Assembly: GCA_903813345.2 (NCBI GenBank) | Contig: CAIIXF020000002.1 | Location: forward strand, 25,124,455 to 25,188,454 | Source of the DNA: Owenia fusiformis | Taxonomy: Eukaryota > Annelida > Polychaeta > Sabellida > Oweniidae | DNA length: 64,000 nucleotides | Reading direction: 5' to 3' | In this document: positions 26,223-37,041 of the stretch, one piece after another | Layout: every line of letters starts with the position of its first letter | How positions within the stretch are numbered: the stretch's first letter is position 1 | Position numbers and translations under genes: made by a program | The notes under the pieces: model-generated | What the model was told of the DNA's origin: nothing | Seen by the model: only the letters and a program-made list of their open reading frames with translations | Databases searched by the model: none

Positions 26223-26394
26223 TAAAACTGAGCAAAAACGTTTTCGCGGGAATATTGCCGAGTGAGAGATACAGAGCGAAAGATATAAGTAGCGATATAC
26301 ATAGGAGTTACACACTGGGAGGTTTTGGGTACAGGGAATATCCCAAGGATTTACAATATATAAAATCCACTTGTCATCTTGAAAATTCTCTCTT

Positions 26395-26575
26395 GAGCAG
26401 AGCTCATGTGTCCGTAGGCATCAACATATAAAATTTAACACAAATTCGTCCACTGGTATTTGAATTATCAAAGATTACGTTTTTACGAAAAATGGCGGAA
26501 ACTCAGGACGGACGGACGGACTGACGACTTCTCTGAATCCCTCTCGAACTATGTTCGATTGGATAATGAAAGCTA
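26395..26575. repeat. Dispersed GGACGGACGGACTGAC-type repeat
   Basis: The motif order ATATAAAATTTAACACAAATTCGTCCACTGGTATTTGAATTATC, a GGACGGACGGACTGAC microsatellite and then ACTATGTTCGATTGGATAAT is shared with 46161-46285 and 54600-54771. It is an interspersed repeat whose TE class I cannot assign. Confidence 0.5.
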
Positions 26576-26763
26576 ACGGCTGCATTTGTGTATACTATAC
26601 GACATCTATAATTGGAAAGCAATTTGTTATTCGTGTATTGCATGTTTCTGCCTTAAAATCAGTTGATTGTGTGCAGATAATCATGAGTTATAATTTATAA
26701 ACACTCTGTTTTGGGGATCGTATTATTTCAATGGTGATGACAATGCCACCTGAGATGAAATAC

Positions 26764-26838
26764 GCTCCCTTCCATAAGATGGGCTTACGAGTAAGCCCGG
26801 ATGGGGGGAGGTTGCCAATCTTATGGAGGGGAGTGCCT
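26764..26838. repeat. Short hairpin
   Basis: CTCCCTTCCATAAGAT pairs with ATCTTATGGAGGGGAG around a loop rich in GGATGGGGGG. Probably a MITE fragment. A 61-codon frame over it is not considered coding. Confidence 0.45.
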
Positions 26839-27239
26839 ATAGCCACTGTGCAAAGTCTGCAGACACTCAACATAGGGATTTAGAATAGTGGCTTTGAATG
26901 ACTTGAAACTTTAAGAGGTCATGTCGAATTAAATTGAATAAAATGTGCAACAGTGTCCAGTGTATTCGGGGATTCCCGATTACGTCATCTCCTGCATCAT
27001 CTCCAAATCAAATTGGTCGCGAGTAAATCTCAGGCACGACATGGAAATCTGAAATTATAGAGGGCGCATATTCATTTTACACACGGCGAAATGAAATGAG
27101 ATTTCCCGGGAAATTTCGGACAATACTAGTATATTAATAGTCTATTGTACATTGTACAACCACATTTGACCAGCACGATCACAAATCACATAGGGACCAT
27201 GGACCTATGGATGATCTAAAACAATCAACCACGTACTGA

Positions 27240-27650
27240 CCGAGCTTCGTATTAAAAGAAAAAATATCAAGGATCAAGGTAAATCACTTATGATCAGGAA
27301 AAATCACCTAAACCAGGGACACTCAACTAAGATTAGAACAATTGAGAACAATCACAGTATCAAAACAAAATATTAAGAATCACAACCAAACAATTGCCCA
27401 GAAGAGTCAAGAAAAATTTAAAGTAATAAAAACAATCACTTAAGATTAAGAACAATCACCTGAAAAATTGTTTAGGATCGACCCAATCCCTAAGGATCAA
27501 GACAGATACCAAAGATCAAGATCATGAGGATATTTCTAAGGATCAAAAACATTATCACTTAAGATCAATAACAATCACCTAGGATCAAGATTAATCACTT
27601 AGAATTAAGAACACCAAGGGCTCAGAAGAAATTTTTGGATCGGGAAAAAA
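27240..27650. repeat. Degenerate GATCAAGAACAATCACYTA tandem repeat
   Basis: Units of roughly 18-30 bp related to GGATCAAGAACAATCACTTA recur across about 400 bases with heavy divergence. Noncoding. Confidence 0.6.
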
Positions 27651-27821
27651 TCACTTAGTGTGCTGTTAATGGGTTCAATAATGTAACTTAAAAGTCCAAT
27701 ATAAGATGAGATATAAATGCATTTTTATTTGAGACATAAATACTATAACTTGACAGACATCTAGCAGCCCCTCGGCTATTGGCTAAAACACATCACGTGG
27801 TACAAAAGTAGGTCGAATTTG

Positions 27822-28146
27822 TGTAGTCCCCAAGGAGGATTGGCTCCCAGGATCGAAACTCGATATTTTCCAACAATGAAAACGTCGAAATGTCGTTATT
27901 TTCTGAAATTAAAACCGACTATAAATTCAAAATAAACAGTTCAAAAGATTCGAACCAATATCTCGATCATTTCTTGTGAGTTTTGGAATTTTTCGTTTGG
28001 AAATAAGACCAAAATTCACGATTTAAATGTTGAAGTGAACAAAATGGCGGCTGTTTGAATTGGAATTTTGTATTACGACATACCCATATATGGGACAGAA
28101 TATCGGTGGTGCACTCTGGGAGCCAATCCTCCTTGTGTAGTCCCGC
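27822..28146. mobile_element. MITE with GTGTAGTCCCCAAGGAGGATT ends
   Basis: CCAAGGAGGATTGGCTCCCA (left) and GGGAGCCAATCCTCCTTG (right) are inverted copies around about 290 bp. GTGTAGTCCC is found at the outer edge on both sides but in direct orientation, so it may be a target duplication or flank. The interior has no coding support. Confidence 0.6.
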
Positions 28147-28557
28147 CATATTTAGACAGACTTCCGGTACAAGTGCACTTGGATTTGCGCCCTCTATAAT
28201 TTCAGATTTCCATGTCGTGCCTGAGATTTACTCGCGACCAAATCAAATTGCAGGATGCAATCACGTGAACAATCACGAGCACGTGCTCTCAAATTTGAAA
28301 TCGTGGAAATGGCGTTAACATCGATATCAGTTCAATATCCATATTCCAAACCTATGGTTATACTATTGAAGTTACTCGATTCAAACTTGTAGCTGAGAAT
28401 ACTCATAAAACTACAGCGGCGAACATTGGGAGATTCAGTTCAATGGCAAATGAGGTCTGTTTATAAAATTTGTTTTCGAACGTGCCAATATGAAAGGTCA
28501 TCTTTGGGAAATCCCCCCTACCGTGGCACATTTTTATCCATCATTATTTAAATCTGT

Positions 28558-28688
28558 CTATGGTCCACAGGATTTTGGACATCTATCATCAGGATTGTGC
28601 CCTTGAGCAATTAGAAACTCTCGCAAGCTGTCGAACTGGTCACGTTGATGTTCAAATAAATCTAGCAGGCGTTTCATTTCACGAATAT
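28558..28688 (-). CDS. Intact stray copy of the last exon of the secreted Cys-rich gene
   Basis: This segment is nearly identical on the minus strand to the terminal exon at 34680-34800. It keeps the flank ATTATATTTTCAG as acceptor, an open frame (REMKRLLDLFEHQRDQFDSL ... CPKSCGP) and the TAG stop. Differences are few (for example NPDAGC becomes NPDDRC). No copies of exons 1-3 were found between here and 32 kb on the minus strand. It is therefore either the remaining 3' exon of a dispersed paralogue whose other exons lie elsewhere, or an exon copied by inversion. Expression is unknown. Confidence 0.55.
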
Positions 28689-29583
28689 CTGAAAATATAA
28701 TTTGGTGTACCCATTGTTTGTTTACATTTTGTAGATAATAGAATAGGGCTAATGTTTACATAGGTATTTGAGCCACAATATGAGAAACCCAGTCTTGTCA
28801 CATATCTGACTGTTTAAACTAAGGTAAAAAAGAGCCAGAAATTTAGATCAAATGCCTACACTAAAACGTTAAAATAGTGAATTATTGAAGAGTTGATCAC
28901 AATTGTAAAATCCATATATTGCAATTAGCTTTAATAGAATGAAAAATGAAAGCTTATATGATAATAAATGGCATACAATAAGATCCTTTTCTCACGATCG
29001 TACTCAATTTTAAGACTAGTCCATCAGCTTACTGCATGTTACCCCTGCTTTGGACAATTTTGATATTTTTACATAGTACTATTATTGATTTAAATTGAAC
29101 ATCCATAATTTAATTTGGGTGTTATTTCTATATTTGTCATAAAAAGTATTAGCGCAGTAGACATATGAACTTCGTTCTCCAAATCGAGACTTGTCATTTA
29201 TTGAATCGGTCTACTGCACGTTACGCCTTGCCTCTGTTTGTTCACCCCCGTGTTCACCAGCCCAGCTAATGATTACGATAGCTTGAGATGTTATATTATG
29301 AACATGACGCTGCCAATCTCTGCTAAGAAGTAAAATGAGATTTTGGTCTTCTTTTAAAGTTAAAAATAAATTGAAAAAGCGTAAACCAAACAAGAAATCG
29401 AACCAATGGACATGTACAAAATTATCTAAAAATGCCAGATGAGCAGTTAGTTTATTCAAATTTTACTCAAGAAATGCATAGAATAGAAAAGAGCATAGAT
29501 AAAATGTATTTAAGGGTCTTCTGCAAGTAACCGGGATTCTTGGATTTCATCTTCCTTTTTTCCCAGAACCAGTCTCATTGTTA

Positions 29584-31010
29584 TCAATTATTAGGAGGCC
29601 CCATCGGGGGGCCTCCTATCAATTTTGTAGATATTATTATTATTATTATTTATTCTTCCTCCCTCTTTTTCTCCTACTTCCAACTACCTTTCAACTAGGT
29701 ACTACATAGTCCTACTAGGGACCTGGGCTGAACTTGGCGGGAAAGGAATTTTTATCTAGGTCAAGGTCAAAATCTAGGTCAAATCTAAGTTTTTTTCAAG
29801 TTTCTCAAATCCTGACACTACACTTAAATATTTTTGGCTGAATTTTTGCACACAGATAGATATTAGTATTCTATTAGTCTTAGCCTTTTGCCGTCTAGAG
29901 AAATTTTGCCTAGATTTTGAGATATTGAAGGTCAAAAAAAGGTCAAAAAAGGTCTTTTTTCAACTTGCTTCAAATTGACCAAATTTTTTTTTAAAACTCA
30001 TCTACAAGTTCTCAGGATTCCAAATCTGACCTTACTTTTGACCTTTGACCTTTGGTTGACCTTCAGTGACCTCCGAAAGGTAAAAAAAGTTGATTTTTCA
30101 AATCGATTTTCTGGATTCAAATTTAGGTATATTTATTCACAAAAGATCTTCTGAGGTCTAAAAAAGTAAAATTTGCAAGGTCAAAGGTCAAGGTCATCAA
30201 ACGAAATCACAAACTGTGTTTTCTAAGTTTCTCAAAATTGGAGACTACAAATCAATTTTTTTTACTGAAAGTCAGAATATATATTCCTCTAAAGGTTCTA
30301 CACATATTAGCAATTGACTATTTATTAAAATTTTGCTCCAGTTTTGAGATATTAGAACTCAAAAACTGAAAAAAGGTCAAATTTCAAAATTTTTCAAGGT
30401 CAAATTTCAACTTGCTCTAAATTGACCAAACTTTTTTTTAAAAAGCATCTACAAGATCTCAGGAACTCAAATCTGACCTTAGTTTTGAACAATGACCTTT
30501 AGTTGACCTTCAGTGACCTTCGAAAGGTCAAAAAAGTTAATTTTTCAAATTGATTTTCTGGATTCAAATTTAGGTTTCTTCAATCAGAAAAGATATACTG
30601 AGGTCTAAAAAAGTAAAACCTGTAAGGTCAAAGGTCAAGGTCATCAAACAAGATCACAAACTGTGTTTTCTAAGTTTCTCAAAGTTTGTGACTACAAATC
30701 AATATTTTTGAATTAAAGTCAGGATATATATTCCTCTAAAGGTTTTACACATAATAACAATTGATTATCTATTAAAATTCTGCACCAGTTTTGAGATATT
30801 GGACCTCAAAAACTGAAAAAGGTCTAATGTTGAAATTTTTTCAAGGTCAAATTTCACATTGCTTCAAATTGACCAAACTTTTTTTAAAAATCATCTACAA
30901 GATGCCTGGAGTTCATATATGTCCTTGTATTTAAGATTTGACCTTTGGCTGACCTTTAAATGTTCAAAAAAGCCTACGGGGCCTCCGTAAGATTGCTTGC
31001 AATCTTCTAG
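29584..31010. mobile_element. Helitron-like non-autonomous element with core tandem repeats
   Basis: The right end carries the 18-base hairpin AAGATTGCTTGCAATCTT (30989-31006) immediately followed by CTAG and then T, matching the Helitron 3' rule (hairpin, CTRR, insertion before T). The left end can be placed at TC (29584) after an A. GGAGGCCCC/GGGGCCTCC motifs occur near both ends (29595-29617 and about 30978-30986). Between them are three diverged units of about 450 bp, rich in AAGGTCAAAGGTCAAGGTCA. The element has no Rep/helicase frame. The overall plan resembles Helentron-related elements with central tandem repeats described in bivalves. Confidence 0.6.
29740..30970. repeat. Three diverged tandem units of about 450 bp
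   Basis: The block CTGTGTTTTCTAAGTTTCTC at 30211 recurs at 30660 (offset about 449), and a more diverged copy starts near 29790. Each unit contains CAAATTGACCAAACTTTTTTT and TTTTGAGATATT. They form the core of the Helitron-like element. Confidence 0.7.
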
Positions 31011-32085
31011 TTATTCCATCAATTACAAAATGTTAATTTTACTATTATGGCATTTCTGTAGTCTGTGATATTTGTCAATCTATAAAAGATACACAACAGT
31101 ATAAGGATTTAAGCATATTTTTTATTGAACTATGAAATTGATCAGTTTATCGGTTTTATTAGTTTCACTAATCTAGAAATGACCTATCGGTGGGTTGTTG
31201 TTGATTATGTAATGCAATGCAGTTATTTGAAATAACGCGTTCTGATTGGCTGGAATTGGCCACACTCTACTTGCATAGTTATGTGTGAATTGTTCACAAT
31301 GTATTTGGATAAATCCATGAGAATAAATTTAAAATTAGTCGATCTGTAGTCGCACCATTTCTGCATACCTTTCTGTTCCGCTCTGTAAATATAGGAGAAG
31401 GGCATATGATGAATGGGGATGCAGTCATAAACAAAACTGATTACTTCCAGAGCCAGCTTTACAAGGCAATACTGTAAAGGTAATTTGAGATACAGGTATG
31501 TAGGATCGTCACTTACGAGATTAATTTACAAATCGTCCGCCATATCAAGGCAACACCAACAATGTCGTCTGAATTTCAATTTATCTGTTAGCAAACTCCA
31601 TATCACTTGCAATTGATGGAATTGTCAGATGGCTTAACAATATCCCTACAAAAGTCATTCGCTGACATGAGTATCTGTTTACTATTTGTGATAGTCATTA
31701 GACGGTACATTCAAACAATGAGACGGTTTCTGGGCACACTTGAATGTAGGAAGTTGAATTCGAAGAATCTTGATAGAATCCAGACGGCCCTTGACTGAAT
31801 TATCCCAAAGTTCCTACTTATTCTATGCTTTTCTCTCTGAAATTTAAACGAACTACCAAAGTATCTGATGTAGTGACTTTTATAAGGCTTTTCCACATGC
31901 CCATCGATTATTTTTCTTGTTGGGTGCAAACTTTCTCAATTTATTTTAGATTTTAAATGAACACCAAAACTCATTTTCTCCTGAGGATGGACAGCATGTT
32001 TTCAATTAAACACCCTAAGAAATAACAATAATACAAGCTTGGCGAATGAACTATCATAACAGAGGCAAGGGTCTAGGCAAAAGAC
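31011..32085. other. Upstream region of the secreted Cys-rich gene
   Basis: No gene or repeat is recognised. It should contain the promoter and 5' UTR of the gene at 32086, but I see no clear TATA box or initiator that can be assigned. Confidence 0.4.
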
Positions 32086-32441
32086 ATGGCTTTATACTTC
32101 ACGGCTGCTACTGTCATCTTAAGCATCAGCATACATGGATATAATGCTAAGTTCCCTGATGCGTACATTTCTGATTTCATCCCAGAGAACTACAAGGATG
32201 AATACATGGAGGTTGGTGGAAGGAATAAACGATCTGTTGTATTCTCGGGGGTAGAACCAGAGGGGGAAGAGGTACTGAATCGACTGAATAACATCATGAA
32301 CAATGCGAGCATCAGTGCTGAGAGCAAGCAAAGACTGGAGGCTGCATTGAGCAGTATCGGCAAGGGACAGAGCAGCGGTGGAGGAGATGGCATTGTCCGT
32401 GGACGTAGTTTCGGCAAATCAGGAATAGCCGTTCATAGAGG
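32086..32441 (+). CDS. Secreted Cys-rich gene, exon 1
   Basis: Encodes the signal peptide, the furin-like RNKR site and the Gly/Ser-rich segment up to AVHRG. If the donor at GG|GTGAAT is not used, the frame ends at TGA two bases later, giving a 119-aa product. In-phase joining to exon 2 favours splicing, but an intron-retained short form is possible. Confidence 0.65.
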
Positions 32442-34800
32442 GTGAATACGCATTATATTTCCTTGGAGATAAGTCTCATTTGCTTTATATCTCTTTAATA
32501 TGACAGTCACCCAATATAAGTCAAGACATCAGACTATAATTAGGCTTTGTTGAAAAAGAGTTATTAATTTTGAAGTTTAAAAGTCTTAAGCTGTAAATTG
32601 TTTCAATCATTCTCTTTCATTTCAACCATTTCATGCATTTCGACCCCCGTTTTAAGCAGTTCGCCCGCCAGTGTATACACTCTTTTTCCAATTGAGGTGC
32701 TGAAGGATGTAGAAATTGTTTAAGAAATAGACACCGAATTCACAATTCTATTCACTTGGCACCCTTAGGAAAAATCAATAGTGAACTATTATTTCATGGA
32801 TTATGGCGACGGCTTCACAAATTGATGTTGACCCTTAACCCGCCCATGGACTTTTGAGACCATGAGACTGGATTTTTATCCGACATTATTTGAGTCTGAA
32901 TGCTCTATGTTGTATAAGTACATGTACTTGTATCTACAACTATTTTGATGCTATCAGCATTGGCTATCAATTTCTTCAACATGTATTGTTATGACTTCAG
33001 TATGAATGAAATGTCACTTAGTGTTCTGACTTGAGTGGTTCTTGAATGGTGGGGGAAAGGGGGTGTTAAACATACAGTAGCTTTTCACGTTAGATCGTGG
33101 CTTAGGGATATATGGGGTTTGCTTTTTTTCACGACTGGTATAAGGGCCCCACTAAGAGTTTGCTTTTTTTCTTGCTAGGTTCCATTGCAAATGCTGGTCC
33201 TTTTCCTTTGCCACTTCTTTAGCTTAAATATCTATAAATGAGAGGCATAGAGGTATGACTAAGTACTATATACAAGATTACTAAAAAGACGGAATCAAAA
33301 GTATCAACTTATATTGCAGATCAATAGGGGTGATGGACAAAAGGTTGTGGCCTGTTGATCTACGACCAATGACTACACCGCGTCCACAACTACATGCGAC
33401 CCAATGTTGTTGTAAGGTTGCTGTCCCACCCCTGTCACGACTAACATCTCGCAGGGTTACAAGATCGCGGTCAGCATACAGACGAGTCCGGGCAGGGAGT
33501 AGAAGGTGTGGGTTTGCTGGATGGAGACGATGCACTCAATGGAGAAATCAACAATAGTGAGTATTTTGCAACATTGTTTTTTATTGTAACATTGGGGATG
33601 ATAGAAAACACAATTTAGTTTATTTTATCAATCTTTACAATCGATGTATAATATCAATATTTTCAGAAAATAATCATTCTTACTTGTCCATATTAGTTAC
33701 AACATGTTTGTGTTTTATTGTTTTGGGGATTTATTTTGAGGTGTTAGGCCAAATTAATTGAAATATTACTTGTAATTCGTTCTTTCCAAAGTCTTGCTTG
33801 ACGCCTTTCTGACAACCCTTATCTCCCCCTTACCTACTTACAAGGTTTTGTATGCTAATATCAATTATTGAGGTATCTCCAATATTTCCACGTTTTCATT
33901 ATGGTGTTTTTTCAGTCCAATATATTACCACCAGACCGTTTACACTGCCTATTATACACAAAGGCTTTGCCCCAAGGACAAAGAGGTCTGCTGTAGAGGT
34001 TTTGTACCATACAAACGCTGCTGTACAAGTAAGTACTTGATCTTTTCAAGAGCTTCATAATCATCTAGAACTGTTATACACCAAGTTCTTGTCCCAAGGA
34101 CCAAGTGGTCTGCTGTAGATCTAGATGTTTTCTATCCTACAAATGATGCTATGCAAGTACGTAGACACTTTTCAGGAGCTTCATCCACCTTTTATACAAA
34201 AAAGGACTAAAAGGGGTCTGTTTTAGATGTTTTGTATTCTACAAACGCTGCTGTACAAGTAAGTAGACCTTTTCAAGAGCTTCATTTTATCTTTACGGTT
34301 TTGACTATAGGCAATTTTTGATAGGACTATGTGGTAAAACATTAAGATAGTGTTTTCCCTCTGTTTACCTAATATTGATGCCAAAAGATCATAAAGGCTA
34401 TAGATCGACATCAAAACTATTAAATCTTCTGCAATCGTCAGTGGGTATTGATACAAACAATTGGGGATCAGGGTAAGTTTGTGTATATCAAAGACAGAGG
34501 GTGACATCTATGAATTGACAGAAAATCGATTTATGTTCAACCTGTAAAGTGCTGGGCAACATATCAGGCGAAGTAAAAATAGTTACAACAAAAAATGTTT
34601 TGGAAGGCGTAAAAAGCTTGATTTAGCCTTATTATATCATGTGATTGATGTACCAAATTATATTTTCAGATATTCGTGAAATGAAACGCCTGCTGGATTT
34701 ATTTGAACATCAACGTGACCAGTTTGACAGCTTGCGAGAGTTTCTAATTGCCCAAGGGCACAATCCCGACGCTGGATGTCCAAAATCTTGTGGACCATAG
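32086..34800 (+). CDS. Predicted secreted cysteine-rich precursor, four exons, unrecognised family
   Basis: Exons 32086-32441, 33320-33556, 33916-34028 and 34670-34800 join in phase (2, 2, 1) into 278 codons plus TAG. The start MALYFTAATVILSISIHGYNA is a typical signal peptide. A furin-type site RNKR follows at about residues 46-49. Next come a charged, Gly/Ser-rich segment, a strongly basic region (RRVTRSRSAYRRVRAGSRR) with CCC before it and two single Cys after it, then LCPKDKEVCCRGFVPYKRCC (spacing C-x6-CC-x8-CC), a helical REMKRLLDLFEHQRDQFDSL and a tail GCPKSCGP. That gives 12 Cys in the matured part. Donors are GTGAAT, GTGAGT and GTAAGT, the first being weak. Secretion, proteolytic maturation and disulfide bonding are inferred. 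Candidates include a matrix, defence or peptide-hormone-like protein; no family is recognised. Confidence 0.65.
33081..33222. repeat. Dispersed repeat of about 140 bp, copy A
   Basis: CTTTTCACGTTAGATCGTGG ... GAGTTTGCTTTTTTTCTTGC ... TTTGCCACTT is clearly related to 51449-51583. It lies in intron 1 of the secreted-protein gene. Confidence 0.65.
33320..33556 (+). CDS. Secreted Cys-rich gene, exon 2
   Basis: The acceptor is ATATTGCAG. Only one frame is open across the exon, the one that continues exon 1. It encodes QCCCK, the Arg-rich region and two further Cys, ending WRNQQ before the donor GTGAGT. Confidence 0.65.
33916..34028 (+). CDS. Secreted Cys-rich gene, exon 3
   Basis: The acceptor is TTTTTTCAG and the donor GTAAGT. 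It encodes YPIYYHQTVYTAYY followed by the C-x6-CC-x8-CC module. Two decayed copies of its 3' part follow at 34076-34156 and 34192-34258. Confidence 0.65.
34076..34156 (+). pseudogene. Decayed duplicate of exon 3 (copy 2)
   Basis: Aligned with exon 3 the frame reads CPKDQVVCCRSR..., then meets TGA in place of the codon for the Arg before the last CC pair. The splice donor (GTACGT) and the following TTTTCARGAGCTTCAT intron sequence are kept, so the duplication unit included exon and intron. Confidence 0.6.
34192..34258 (+). pseudogene. Decayed duplicate of exon 3 (copy 3)
   Basis: It matches the 3' part of exon 3 (ACAAACGCTGCTGTACAA) and keeps a perfect donor, GTAAGT. The upstream half is eroded, with an in-frame TAA early on. 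This is the third repeat of a unit of about 110-120 bp. Confidence 0.55.
34670..34800 (+). CDS. Secreted Cys-rich gene, exon 4 (terminal)
   Basis: After TATTTTCAG the frame encodes an amphipathic, charged helix-like segment, then AQGHNPDAGCPKSCGP and TAG. It has an intact inverted copy at 28558-28688 and a broken direct copy at 34851-34986. Confidence 0.65.
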
Positions 34801-34835
34801 ATAGAGGACAAATGTAAATAAACAACGGGCATAGC

Positions 34836-34986
34836 AAATTATATTTTCATATATTCGTGAAATGATATTAAACGTCTGCTAGATTTATATGAACATCAAC
34901 GTGACCAGTTTGACAGCTTGCGAGAGTCTCTAATTGCCCAAGGGCACAATCCCGATGCTGGATGTCCAAAATCTTGTGGACCATAG
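34836..34986 (+). pseudogene. Decayed duplicate of exon 4
   Basis: It is nearly identical to exon 4 and its upstream intron flank. The acceptor is lost (TTTTCAT in place of TTTTCAG), and five extra bases (ATATT) after GAAATG shift the frame. The end CCAAAATCTTGTGGACCATAG is preserved. This is a recent tandem copy that can no longer be used as the original exon. Confidence 0.7.
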
Positions 34987-35319
34987 ATGGATGACAGATG
35001 TATAAATTAACAAAGGGCAAAAGTGTGCTCCGAGAGTTCGTTGTCATGTGTTTGGTAATAAATACGCTCAATGAAATAAGGGACAGACTAAAATGTGCTT
35101 GCTTTTTGCCCTAATGTTGCACATTTACTACGCCACTCAAACATTGGATATAGAGATATAGTACAAAAGAATACATGAGTCGATTTAAATTTCACAGGAT
35201 CTTTTAACTAAATGCTAACCATAGTGTATAATTTGAAAGAAAATATTAGCTCGTCCAGTAAATTCAGACCATCAATAAACACATTTTACATGAAGAAAAA
35301 TACTAAAAAAGACAAAGCT

Positions 35320-35575
35320 ATCAGGGGCTTAGCCAGCTTTCAGCCAGGGGGTGCGATCGCCAAAAAATCGGTTTTCAGTCAGGGGGTGCGAATTGTGGCA
35401 CAAACAAGCCAAAAATAAGATTTATATTGAATTTTACAAAACTTGATGTAACTTCCTTCAAAATTGAGCTAGAAACTTCAAATAAAAAGCATTTTAAAGC
35501 TCTTTTCTACGTCTTTCTCATGATTTATTTTTATTGGTTATGCCCCCTGGCTACGCCTATGACCGGCTAAAATCA
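35320..35575. mobile_element. GGCTTAGCCAG-type inverted-repeat element
   Basis: GGGGCTTAGCCAG ... CCAGGGGGTGCG at the left is complementary to GCCCCCTGGCTACGCCTATG at the right. The same terminal theme (AGGCCCGTAGCCAGGGGG ... TGGCTATGGGCCTGT) is found at 58781-58969. Noncoding; the superfamily is uncertain. Confidence 0.55.
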
Positions 35576-35625
35576 TTTGTCTACGATACCTGGCGCCATG
35601 GTTCTTTTACTTCTTTACGATAACG

Positions 35626-36044
35626 CCGGTACTCCACTCGATTACGCCGGTTACCATAACGGACAGTTTCGGTGACAAAATGTCTGAACCTCGAAAGTAC
35701 GATTTTACTTTTTTCCACGACATTTGTATCGCAAACGTGTGTCAGTATCATATATGTTTAAGAGAATGTACACGTTTGCCAACAAATAGTTCAGAAGACA
35801 TAAACAGAACGGTTTAGAAGTGCAGATCTTAACCGTTTTTGAAATTCCGTTTACGTAACAAAAGCGAGGTATTAAATCGACGATTCTGTTGTCTGACTTC
35901 TGAACTATTTGTTCGCAAATGTGTATATTTTCTTAGACATATGATACTGACACACGTTTGTGATAAAAATGCTTTGGCAATTCTACCTACAATGCGTGAA
36001 ATAAGGAAAAAATCGTACCTTGGAGGTTCCGACATTTTGTTACT
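35626..36044. mobile_element. Foldback element, truncated family member
   Basis: The two halves are inverted copies: TCAGTATCATATATGTTTAAG ... AATAGTTCAGAAGACA on the left mirrors TCTGAACTATTTG ... CATATGATACTGACAC on the right, around AACCGTTTTTGAAATTCCG. It belongs to the same family as 49767-50296, but its right end stops at GACATTTTGTTAC, so it is incomplete. Overlapping short frames on both strands follow from the palindrome. Confidence 0.75.
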
Positions 36045-36546
36045 TATATAATTTTCATTCTTATTGTACTCATGTATTCACCCACGTGATAAAATAACGA
36101 GATTTCAAACATTTGACATTTATTGCACTTCAAGACATAAGCATAGTTTTAAACCTCTGGCTACTCTTCGAGTCACTGACTAACTAATATATTTTTCTCA
36201 TACTATACTCCTACCTTCGGGTAAATATTGGGCTCGGAATAAACCAATATCCTGAACCTCATTGGGGATCGGATATACTCCATATCAACGAAATGATTAG
36301 GTTTAGTGAACGACATCACAAGCATGTTTGAAGTGCTTATGATCAACACTGATATGCCAGTTTTACGTTAATTGAGATAAAATATAGTATCATTACTAGT
36401 GAGGCTGTCACTTCAGGACAGAGATAACAATACGATTTTATTTTTTGTTTCGTTTTGGTGTTAAGTACTTAGATCAAGTAAGACTGTCGATGAAAAACAA
36501 CATGATACGCATATATTGATGATAATTTTTAGTGTTAAGTATAGCT

Positions 36547-36660
36547 TATTATGTCATCGCCACAAGTGGTGGCATATTGTTTTACTCTCCAACTTTTTTG
36601 CGGACGATGGTCGGCGTCTGTAGCAAATGGCAGGTGGTGACATTTTGCATGTTAATGCCT
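36547..36660 (-). repeat. Short MITE/SINE-like family, copy 1
   Basis: Minus-strand copy of a family also present at 42498-42640, 48771-48890 and 52095-52206, with a partial copy at 59515-59580. Shared blocks are AACATGCAAAATGTCACCAC, TTGGAGACTATAACAATATG and GTGGTGGCGACATAA. ATGTCRCCAC occurs inverted near both ends, so a MITE is more likely than a SINE. Confidence 0.65.
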
Positions 36661-37041
36661 TGTTTGCTCCGTCCAATTGTAGCGTTTAACTATCCCTCGT
36701 ATATTTTCTGTCCATTTGATGTTATGGTCATTTCACGGTTGTTATTCGTCGTAAAAACCAGATCGACACTTTGACGAGTACAGAACACTATAAATATAAA
36801 TTAATAATCAACTGATGCAACTATACATGTAAGACTATTCGAAGTGTTTTTAAAGTGGCATTTTGTTATCATTAAAACAATTGAATTCTTAAAAATACAT
36901 AATTCTTAAGTTGAAACCCTTATCATATGACATGATTGGCCATGAAATACTTTCTTTTTAACTAAAACATATTACGTTAACCGGCGATGTGTGTACTGTT
37001 TGTAACGGGACAGCAGATGACAGAACAAGTGTATCAGCAAT

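Larger units (their letters stand above)
26995..28255. repeat. Inverted repeat arms of about 65 bp, 1.1 kb apart
   Basis: GGTCGCGAGTAAATCTCAGG ... TATAGAGGGCGC near 27013-27068 recurs inverted at about 28186-28241 with almost no change. The interval holds an ATCA-rich array and a second hairpin (27822-28146). This could be a composite of nested inverted-repeat elements. Confidence 0.6.

Noticed and set aside
28055-28318. 87-codon plus-strand frame
   Set aside because: It is entirely within inverted-repeat elements (27822-28146 and the arm at 28186-28241).
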